This document shows positions 56,251 to 64,000 of a stretch of DNA of 64,000 nucleotides, one piece after another. Position numbers and translations under genes: made by a program. Under the pieces are notes generated by a model. That model was not told where the DNA came from and did not search any database. It saw only the letters and a program-made list of their open reading frames with translations. Source of the DNA: Eledone cirrhosa (Eukaryota > Mollusca > Cephalopoda > Octopoda > Eledonidae); contig OZ024757.1 in NCBI GenBank assembly GCA_964016885.1, positions 26,048,954-26,112,953 of the forward strand. Reading direction: 5' to 3'. Positions within the stretch are counted from its first letter, which is position 1. Every line of letters starts with the position of its first letter.

Positions 56251-57283
56251 TAGTCTTGTAAACAACAACAACAACCATCAACCAACCAATAAAAGATAGA
56301 TAAGCCAGTTTCCAATGATACAGAATGTCTTTAGGAACCACACCCTACCACAACACACCCCAACCCTACATGAGGGGAGGGGAAGAAGTATGGAGGACAG
56401 CTGGGGGAGGGGAGGAGTTCTAAATGGGTCATTTTGCAAATAGGTTCCCTATATTGTGGTTACCACTACTACTGCTACTACCACTAATAATTTCATACTA
56501 CTATTGCCACTACCACCACCAATAATAGTTTTAAAACTACTACTACCACCACTACTACTATTATTACTAGCACCACTATTGCTACTACCACTACTACTAA
56601 TAATTTCTTACTACTACTACTACCATCACCACTAATAATTTCTTACTACTACTACTATCACCACCACAACCACTAATAATTTTTTACTACTACTACTAAT
56701 ACCATCACCACCACTAATAATTTCTTACTACTGTTACCACTACAACAACATATAATAATAATTTCTTGCATCATAAGGATTTCTTACATTTATTACTACC
56801 CCCCCGCCCCTGCTACTACTACCCCTACCACCACTATTACTACTACTACCATCCCCACCACCACCATCATTACTCTAAGACCCAAAATTATTTAATAAAA
56901 AAGGGAAAGGAATAAAGCAAAGAAATGTTTTGTATTTCAGAGATAACCCAACACCACCACCCTACCACTACCAGCACCACCACCACCACCATCTTTACAC
57001 TGTAGAGGTTTATACCTCATAAAGAGGAAGTGGGAGAGAGGAGGGGTGTTATAGAAAAGTAGCCCAAGGGCAGCTAATACCCCATCCCCTAGTATTCTAT
57101 ACAGTAGAGGTCCCCTCCACAAACATGATTAAGATATCTATGTAGTGTGTATGTGTGTGTGTGTGTATATATATGAGTGTATGTGTGTATATATTTATAT
57201 ATATACATGTACATGTGTGTGTGTGCGCATATACATGTACATGTGTGTGTGTGCGCATATACATGTACATGTGTGTATGTGTG

Positions 57284-57323
<40 letters not shown>

Positions 57324-57427
57324 AATGTATATATATGTATGTGTATGTGTTCATGTATGATCATGGTTGTTTCAGTGATATGAACATGTGTGCCTTTAAA
57401 AAGTAACACACACACAGACATATCACT
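56251..57427. repeat. Trinucleotide (CTA/CCA) tracts and TG/TA microsatellites
   Basis: ACTACTACTACCACCACTA-type DNA with AATAATTTCTTACTAC repeats at 56455-56870 and TACATGTACATGTGTGTGTG repeats at 57200-57270. No gene recognised. Confidence 0.8.
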
Positions 57428-57526
57428 TGTTTCTACTTTTGGCACAAGGCCAACAATTATCCCAGTGCATTACTGGTACTTTATTTTATCAACCCTTTAA
57501 GGATGAAAGGCAAAGTTAACCTCGGC
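57428..57526 (-). mobile_element. SINE truncated before its B box
   Basis: TTTCTACTTTTGGCACAAGG, TTATTTTATCAACCCTTTAA, AGTTAACCTCGGCAG, then it runs into (ATAG)n at 57527. Confidence 0.75.
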
Positions 57527-57603
57527 AGATAGATAGATAGATAGACGTGTACCAAACACACACGCATTTCTTACTCTCTCTGTCTCTCCCTCTTTCTCTC
57601 TTC

Positions 57604-57649
<46 letters not shown>

Positions 57650-58324
57650 CGTTGCTATTTGACGTTGAAAAGAGCAGTGGCATTTGACCCAGCAATAAAA
57701 ACTGGAGACAAAATTCTGTACCAAAAACAAGGCACACACACACACAAGTTTGTGTGTGTGTGTGTGTGTATCTATCTAAGTACATATATTTATATATATA
57801 TATATATATATATAAGGGATACAGATATTGTTTGCTCACTGTCACCAAGCATCTCAATTCATTCGTTGCAACTAAGTTTGTGATCGAGGCACTTTATTTT
57901 GCAAGGTACTATTTTTCCCTTGAGTTTGTGATTCCAGAGAAAGGTAAGAAATTTTTCATATTTTGCATCTTTTGTATTTTGACTTTACGGTTTGAATTGT
58001 AGAATTATCTATCCACTCAAAATATTACAACAGCTAACAGAATTATAAAGAAAAGCTTTTTTTTTTGAGAACATTCACGTCTATTTTTCAAAGATTCTAA
58101 CTTGATTTGGCCCAGTAATCTACTGATATCAAAATCAGTAGTATATTGAAAAGTAGAAAAATAGGGTAGCGGGGTGTTTCGTGATTTCGAGGGGCGTTTG
58201 GCCGAAATGGGTCTAGAACCTGTGCTCTAAATCAACATCTTCAATGTTTCAAAGAATTAGAGTTTTGTCCAGCCCAGTTTTAAAGCTGTCCTCCCATTTT
58301 TCGATTTTTCCTTCTTTGTCTTGT
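57527..58324. other. Intron DNA with microsatellites
   Basis: (ATAG)n, (TC)n, (TA)n and (TG)n tracts at 57527-57820; the rest is AT-rich without recognised content. TATGTATGTCGTTGCTATTT at 57643 opens an unrecognised segment. Confidence 0.5.
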
Positions 58325-58412
58325 TCTATCTTTCGATGAAGGACTAATACCTGAAACGTTTCCACTCGTTTCCTATTATATCAAGCAACAAATTAATATA
58401 TATTACCATTAT
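58325..58412 (+). repeat. Retroelement end with hammerhead-like core
   Basis: TCGATGAAGGACTAATACCT, GAAACGTTTCC, then CCTATTATATCAAGCAAC. AGG/CCT can pair around a short loop. Compare 52230-52295 (minus) and 2772-2832. Confidence 0.4.
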
Positions 58413-58488
58413 ACTGTGTAGTTTTTTCTTGTTGACCTTTGTAGCGTGTGAAGACAACCCCCATACATACACACACACACACATATAT

Positions 58489-58570
58489 ATATTACTTCAA
58501 AATATTAATAAATATAGACATTCATGTGATCACATGAATGTCTATATTTATTAATATTTTGAAGTAATAT
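58489..58570. repeat. Perfect 82 bp palindrome centred on GATC
   Basis: ATATTACTTCAAAATATTAA..GACATTCATGTGA is followed without any loop by its exact reverse complement. The first mismatch is at 58488/58571. Nearby TAATATTAATTCAAAATATT at 47810 is a single-arm relative. Confidence 0.95.
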
Positions 58571-58679
58571 TAATAACTTCAGAAAACTTCTTTGTTGAGT
58601 GCTTCTAATCTACTGTAAAAATATATTCATTGATTAATCAATGAACCTTGTTTAACTTTTGGTTATATATATATATCAA

Positions 58680-58819
58680 ATAGGGTGTGGTAAAATACCA
58701 GGTGGACCATAACCCACCAGAGTACTCAATACTTGCCGTAGTAGAGTGGGTAATACAAAAAGATTCAGGACCCCGACGGCTAAGCTCCGGCCATTTCGAC
58801 AGCTAGATCCTAACTTATC

Positions 58820-58865
<46 letters not shown>
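58680..58865 (-). repeat. Dispersed repeat, inverted copy
   Basis: CACCAGAGTACTCAATACTT, GTAGTAGAGTGGGTAAT, then GGACCCCGACGGCTAAGCTC. Related to 3965-4085, here with the two blocks facing each other. Confidence 0.65.
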
Positions 58866-58866
<1 letters not shown>

Positions 58867-59884
58867 TAATACAAGGACGATTTGATATGCCTTCATTACG
58901 TTTATTGATTGGAGACGTGTGTTTTGCTATTCATCAGCTCAAGGTTCGATCTGGCCCGACCCTGGAACCAAAAGCTCGTCGGACCTCTGTTGTAGTAATG
59001 ACAGAATGAATATACATGGCAAATAAATGTCTAACGTTCCTATGTTGGTCAGTTTATGTTGTTTTGATTGGTGGTTTAATTATGAGGAATATTTATCAAA
59101 CTTGGGTCAGTTTGTCTTCATGACTTGTTCTTTTGATCTCACTCAATAAACCCGCCATTGGCTTTGATGACGGCCTTGGACCCGGCTACAGGCCTTCACT
59201 GTCCCCCGACTTAAAAGCACTTGTGATCCTGGTCTTCAGATCGTCGTTCGTATTGCAGCTAGATCTGTTGGTGTCTCTTTCCACTGCGTCCCACACAAAG
59301 AAGTCGAGAGGGTTGCAGTCAGGTGAGCTGGGAGGCCAGATGTCAGGTGAAGTGTGGTCGAGAAAGTTCTCTGACAGCCAGGCTTGGGTCTTTCAGCTGG
59401 TATGGCAGGGCGCTGAGTCTTGCTGCCACACGTACGGCCTACCTGCAGCTACCTGGTCGATCCAGGGCTTTACTACCTCGCTCAGAACGTGGATGTAGCC
59501 ATTGGTGTTCAGCTTGATGCCCTCAGGGAAGAAGTGAGGTGGCATGATGTCACCATGACTGCTGACGACACCTAAGACCAATGTTGTCGCTGGAAACTTT
59601 GTCTGCATGACTCTGGGCACGTCTTTGGAGGAGACAGCGAGCCACCTGTTGTTCTGGGAGTTGATCTTCTCGTCTTATTTGTCCTCCCGGCGCGGATTCC
59701 AAGAAGAACTCTGTGTCTCTTCCACAAATTTGGAGGTTCAAAATTATTCATAATCAATTATTCTGAAAATAAATAATGGAAATATAGTCACTGTTTTTAT
59801 GAAGACAAGAGTGACAACGAAAGTAGAAAAAATCTGCATAAAATTAGCAGTTGAAAATTGCGAACAAATATCGTCTGCACCCTG
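58866..59884 (-). mobile_element. Mariner-type transposon, 5' coding half deleted
   Basis: The right end CGAACAAATATCGTCTGCACCCTG (in two parts) matches the ends of the copy at 52494. The left end is placed at TA|CTAATACAAGGACGATTTGA, which shares GGACGATTTG with the family terminus but is diverged. Contains the transposase C-terminal half only. Confidence 0.75.
59133..59757 (-). pseudogene. Mariner transposase, start plus C-terminal half
   Basis: On the minus strand from 59750: MNNFEPPNLWKRHRVLLGIR and AGRTNK, then an internal deletion that joins to SQNNRWLA-type sequence in another frame. The C-terminal half follows (MQTKFPATTLVLGVVSSHGD, GRPYVWQQDSAPCHTS with the second catalytic Asp). 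A frame change and WPPSSPDCNPLDFF (third catalytic Asp) come next, ending near 59140. This copy lacks exactly the region that the copy at 52637 keeps. Confidence 0.8.
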
Positions 59885-59943
59885 TATATATATATATATA
59901 TATGCAAGCATGAAAAAGTGGATGTAAAAATGATGATGATATC

Positions 59944-59998
59944 ATAATCATCATCATCATCATCTTTGTTTAACGTCTATCTTCCATGCTAGCATGGG
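59944..59998 (-). mobile_element. Retroposon tail, 55 bp
   Basis: ATCATCATCATCATCTTTGT, TTAACGTCTATCTTCCATGC, TAGCATGGGTA between TATATA runs; extreme 5' truncation. Confidence 0.7.
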
Positions 59999-59999
59999 T

Positions 60000-61029
60000 A
60001 TATATATATATATTGAAGCAGAAAATATACACTGATTTATATATATTTGTAGATATATACAGTATTTTACTTTATGCATTGAGAACTAATTCTGTTATGT
60101 TTCACTCTCTGATTATAACATAACATCTCTTTTAACCTTTTCATGACTGTATTTCTAATTAAATACAGTCTATTTCAGTTAATTAATGAAGAATGCTGAC
60201 AGATTTACTAACATTTTTAATTACTTCATAATTAAGATAGTAACTTAATAAATGGTTCTTAAATGAAACTATGTTGGAAGTGGGTGGCTTTGATTCATAG
60301 AAAAACTGGGCTTTGGCTAGGTTATATATATTATAAATAGTTAGATAGATAGACAGATAGACAGATAAATAGTAGATAGATAGATGGATAGATAGATGGA
60401 TAGACAGACAGATAGATGGATAGACAGATAGATAAACAGATGCATTCATAATTACTTCATAATTAAAATATTAACTTAATAGGAACCCTGTAAAATGGGT
60501 GGCTTTGATTCATAGAAAAAGTGCTGGTGTTTAGCTAAGTTTAGTCCTACGAGTGCCCTTGCCCCTACCAAATCCTTCATATTACCCACTCTACTACCCC
60601 AAGTATCCAGGACTCTGGTGAGTAATGGTCTAAACAGGCTTTTACTGCATCCATTTTGATTTATATAGAGATATAGAGAGGTTAGGATCAATTATTAGGA
60701 ATGGGGGCAGTTGTGGTAGTAGTGATGATGTGAGACAAGAGATAGAGGTCATAAAAGGGACATTGGATAATAACACCTCCTTTTCCACCACCCCACCCAC
60801 ACCACAACCATCCTCCTCCTTTTTTACTTCAGCTTCCTTCATCTGCCATTCACCCCACTGTTGCATAGTCTTTCATTCACCATCCACACACTACCCCCAT
60901 TATCTACACCACACACACAAACACACTGTCCTACATGCAGACCACAGCCAAATGTGGAAGCCTAAGTGGACACTAAGCCTGCTAGAAATAGAAGCTAACT
61001 CTTCTAAAAAAATCACACTCTGCAGATAT
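60000..61029. other. Intron DNA with dispersed repeats
   Basis: (GATA)n at 60335-60440; a duplicated GGGTGGCTTTGATTCATAGAAA at 60282 and 60498; and the dispersed unit TTACCCACTCTACTACCCCA at 60583. No gene recognised. Confidence 0.55.
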
Positions 61030-61220
61030 TTAACCCTTTAGCATTTACATTACTCTATATTTACTTAACCTCATATACCTCACATAATATCGGATCTATG
61101 AGATTTTGATATTATTTATTTTGAGAACAATAACTTAACATCAGTATGAGTGGCCAGTTATAGCCGGTTTGGACAGAAAGAGGCGAGAGAATTCTGGCCG
61201 GTTACGGCACAAAAAAAGGT
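61030..61220 (+). mobile_element. piggyBac-like MITE
   Basis: TTAACCCTTTAGCATTTACA..ATATCGGATCTATGAGATTT..GGACAGAAAGAGGCGAGAGA. The right terminus is decayed. Confidence 0.7.
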
Positions 61221-61331
61221 CAAATTAGATAATGTACTCTTAGATACACATAAAAAGATGAAGAGGGGGGGGGTCTGTCACAGCTGGAGCATCTTCCATG
61301 TCATATCTGCTAGAGTATGGCTGACATGACA

Positions 61332-62536
61332 TTAGCTACCTCTCACTAACATGGGTTAGACTTATAATAGCTACCTGTCACTAGCATGGGTTAGACTTAT
61401 AATAGCTACCTCTCACTAACATGGGTTAGACTTATAATAGCTACCTCTCACTAACATGGGTTAGACTTATAATAGCTACCTCTTGCTAGCATGGGTTAGA
61501 CTTATAATAGCTACCTCTCACTAACATGGGTTAGACTTATAATAGCTACCTCTTGCTAGCATGGGTTAGACTTATAATAGCTACCTCTCACTAGCATGGG
61601 TTTGACTTATAATAGCTACCTCTTGCTAGCATGGGTTTGACATATAATAGCTACCTCTTGCTAGCATGGGTTTGACATATAATAGCTACCTCTCACTAAC
61701 ATGGGTTTGACTTATAATAGCTACCTCTCACTAGCATGGGTTAGACTTATAATAGCTACCTCTTGCTAGCATGGGTTAGACTTATAATAGCTACCTCTCA
61801 CTAACATGGGTTTGACTTATAATAGCTACCTTTTGCTAGCATGGGTTTGATTTAATAATAGCTACCTCTTGCTAGCATGGGTTAGACTTATAATAGCTAC
61901 CTCTTGCTAGCATGGGTTTGACTTATAATAGCTACCTCTCGCTAGCATGGGTTTGACTTATAATAGCTACCTCTCGCTAGCATGGGTTTGACTTATAATA
62001 GCTACCTCTCGCTAGCATGGGTTTGACTTATAATAGCTACCTCTCGCTAGCATGGGTTTGACTTATAATAGCTACCTCTTGCTAGCATGGGTTTGACTTA
62101 TAATAGCTACCTCTTGCTAGCATGGGTTAGACTTATAATAGCTACCTCTTGCTAGCATGGGTTAGACTTATAATAGCTACCTCTCACTAACATGGGTTTG
62201 ACTTATAATAGCTACCTCTCGCTAGCATGAGTTAGACTTATAATAGCTACCTCTCACTAACATGGGTTAGACTTATAATAGCTACCTCTCGCTAGCATGA
62301 GTTAGACTTATAATAGCTACCTCTCACTAGCATGGGTTAGACTTATAATAGCTACCTCTCGCTAGCATGAGTTAGACTTATAATAGCTACCTCTCACTAG
62401 CATGGGTTAGACTTATAATAGCTACCTCTCGCTAGCATGAGTTAGACTTATAATAGCTACCTCTCACTAGCATGGGTTAGACTTATAATAGCTACCTCTT
62501 GCTAGCATGGGTTTGACTTATAATAGCTACCTCTCA
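61332..62536. repeat. 35 bp minisatellite, about 34 copies
   Basis: TTATAATAGCTACCTCTCAC, TAACATGGGTTAGAC. Variants alternate CACTAAC, CACTAGC, TTGCTAGC and CGCTAGC, with TTAGAC or TTTGAC. The core GCTAGCATGGGTTAGAC equals the retroposon-tail motif. Confidence 0.95.
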
Positions 62537-63065
62537 AGGCTAGAATCTGTCAGGTATCCAGGATTGGTGAGTGCCAAGAGTTGTTCAGGTGTGTCTAATT
62601 TTAACCATCTTCTACACAAAGCAGGTAAATGGAGGAGGTAGAAAAAGAGAGGGAGATATATGTGTACAGGAGGGGGGGGGGAGAGATAGAGTGAGAGAGA
62701 GGATGGAAAGAGGAAGAGAGATACAGGGGGAGGAGGAAGAGAGATATGTACATAGTCAGAGAGACCTGATGACACCACATACTGAGTGTGTGTGTGTGTG
62801 GAGAAGTGTCCAGTAGTTTTATAATGATATAAGTAGATTTACTGAACAAAGAGATGTAAACTACACACACACACATGCACGTAGACACATAAACACACAT
62901 GCATGTAGACACATAAACACACACATAATAGCCTGAGCCCTACACCAAGAAATAAAAATTATTTGTCTAAAGTCTCCATTTTACCAATAATATATATATG
63001 TATTTGTGTGTATTTATATGTATATGTGTGGGTGTATATATGTGTTGGGTGTGTAAGCACTTTAC
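62537..63065. other. Intron DNA with GA and CA tracts
   Basis: (GGGAGA)n-like DNA at 62640-62760 and ACACATAAACACACATGCATG repeats at 62860-62930. No gene recognised on the + strand; the minus strand lies in the intron after the exon at 63124-63066. Confidence 0.6.
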
Positions 63066-63124
63066 CTGTCCTAGGAACCTGTAGTATGCAGGGCAGGTGA
63101 AGAAACCCCCAAAACAACAGGCTA
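63066..63124 (-). CDS. Multi-pass membrane protein, upstream internal exon
   Basis: First visible exon. Donor GGACAG|GTAAAG is good; the acceptor is placed at GATCCAG|TAGCC but the tract before it is only AT-rich, so the left edge is less sure. The frame reads ACCFGGFFTCPAYYRFLGQ: a Cys- and Phe-rich hydrophobic end of a membrane segment. It joins in phase 0 to VEVRVDG of the exon at 50442. Its last 17 residues resemble the end of the exon at 40944-40750, in the equivalent place before the second repeat. Earlier exons must lie beyond 64000. Confidence 0.6.
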
Positions 63125-63647
63125 CTGGATCAGTCCATATACATATATAAATATATATATATTTAAAAGGTAGAGTCCCAACTATGATATAGCCTCTTTT
63201 TGTTGAAATGGTTGGTCCCACTCAGGGGCCTCGTTTGCCTTAAAAATGTGAGAGAGACAAACCAACATTTGTTGATTCTTAAAGGAGCATAAATTGCTTA
63301 TGGTGCCTTTCCCGGACCCTATCACATAAGTAAAATGTTACGCTAATTAAATTTTATATATTCAAATGAAGTTCAGATATAAAAGAATAAGATTAAAAAG
63401 AATTTATTATATCAAATAAACAAAAATAAAACATAGACGTTTGAAAAAGTGTGTGTGTGTGTGTGTGTGTGTGTGGTGGTGGTGGGGGGGGGGGGGGGAC
63501 CCCCCCCCCTGAAAAACAAGGCCCTTGGTCCCACTGTTGGGATTCTACCTCTTCAATATATCCACTCTGCATCTTATCATGTATCAAGTACCACTCTGAT
63601 CTGTGGTCTTCCTGGTCATTACATAATAGACACTCCATATATATATA
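63125..63647. other. Non-coding DNA with G/C homopolymers
   Basis: (TG)n followed by (GGT)n, a 15-base G run and a C run at 63450-63508. No gene recognised. In the upstream part of the minus-strand gene this is intron. Confidence 0.55.
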
Positions 63648-64000
63648 TAGATACTTACACCTCTTTAAGACAATGACACTGGATCGAAATCTTTGGCGCC
63701 ATACAGTTGTAGAGAAGACCCGACTGCCATTGCATACAAACCTACAGTCAGTAGGCACCTCTTAACCCAATGTACACCCCACACACCCTACCCCATCTTC
63801 CCTTTCCCGTTCCGTCCACTGTGCCGAGGACAGTACACACTGTAAGGTAGTCGTGTAGGAGACACGGTAAAAAGGCTCCCAGTCCTGTAAATGTGGTTGG
63901 TGTTGGGCATCCAGCTGTAAAAAAACCTCCCAGAGACACTTCCGTATGAGCGAGACATGGTCTCCCGACCTTTCCCACATCAAATGGAACAAAACCGTCT
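63648..64000 (+). pseudogene. 3' end of an RTE-like LINE, running off the window
   Basis: ACTTACACCTCTTTAAGACA..GATCGAAATCTTTGGCGCCA encodes the last residues (MTLDRNLWRHTVVEKTR), stop, then CCTACAGTCAGTAGGCACCT and the tail GACACGGTAAAAAGGCTCCC..GTTGGTGTTGGGCATCCAGC. Collinear with 13905-14290. Truncated 5' at a TATATATA run. Confidence 0.8.

Larger units (their letters stand above)
50443..63065 (-). other. 12.6 kb intron of the membrane-protein gene
   Basis: No further exon with matching phase was found between these points, and the exon at 63066 ends in phase 0 with Gln, as does the exon before the homologous second repeat. It holds mariner fragments, retroposon tails, SINEs and minisatellites, listed separately. 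Confidence 0.6.

Noticed and set aside
54626..56341. Open frames of 557, 493, 485 and 342 residues on both strands
   Set aside because: All are translations of the GGTGATGATGGTGTTGGA minisatellite, whose unit sizes are multiples of three; no start context, splice sites or non-repeat domain.
61332..62536. Regular 35 bp repeats as a CRISPR array
   Set aside because: Units are directly adjacent without unique spacers, there are no cas genes, and the DNA is eukaryotic intron; it is a minisatellite.

Overview
The window looks like non-coding-rich DNA of a coleoid cephalopod, most likely an octopus. The reasons are the density of tRNA-derived SINEs, the many copies of a retroposon tail starting ATCATCATCGTTTAACGTCC, long TA/CA/GA microsatellites, minisatellites with 21-64 bp units, and very long introns with canonical GT/AG borders. 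The species call is inference from repeat style; no search was run.

Two host genes can be supported. (1) A two-exon + strand gene at 2151-5134 encodes a 146-residue DNL-type zinc-finger protein (DNLZ/Zim17/Hep family), a mitochondrial Hsp70 escort factor; its 2.5 kb intron is full of repeats. (2) A minus-strand gene runs from beyond the right edge (exon at 63124-63066) to a stop codon at 38355. Six exons are visible, five of them only 48-195 nt, separated by introns of up to 12.6 kb. All five visible introns are phase 0. The product is an unrecognised multi-pass membrane protein made of two tandem homologous halves with matching intron positions.

Layout: 1-2150 is intergenic with MITE and SINE remnants; 2151-5134 is DNLZ; 5327-8119 holds MITEs and retroposon tails. 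From 8120 to 33140 the DNA is a nested repeat complex. A first copy of a repeated module (8120-10290) carries a jockey-like reverse transcriptase fragment. A large inverted duplication (left arm 10461-17730, right arm 28675-33140) encloses about 11 kb that contains a B-box array, a cluster of octamer motifs and a 3.1 kb tandem duplication (20891-27155). The left arm is interrupted by a decayed 3.5 kb RTE-like LINE (10816-14345) that the right arm lacks, so the right arm is a built-in empty site.

From 33.1 to 38.3 kb there are LINE fragments, a foldback and minisatellites. From 38.4 to 64 kb lies the minus-strand membrane-protein gene, whose introns hold piggyBac-like MITEs, a 444 bp palindrome, a collapsed Ty3/Gypsy fragment, trinucleotide arrays, two complementary deletion derivatives of one mariner transposon, an 82 bp perfect palindrome, a 1.35 kb minisatellite and a 35 bp minisatellite apparently made from the retroposon tail motif.

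No rRNA, functional tRNA, CRISPR array or bacterial-type operon is present. Most long open frames (for example 45.8-46.1, 46.98-47.9 and 54.6-56.3 kb) are by-products of simple repeats.
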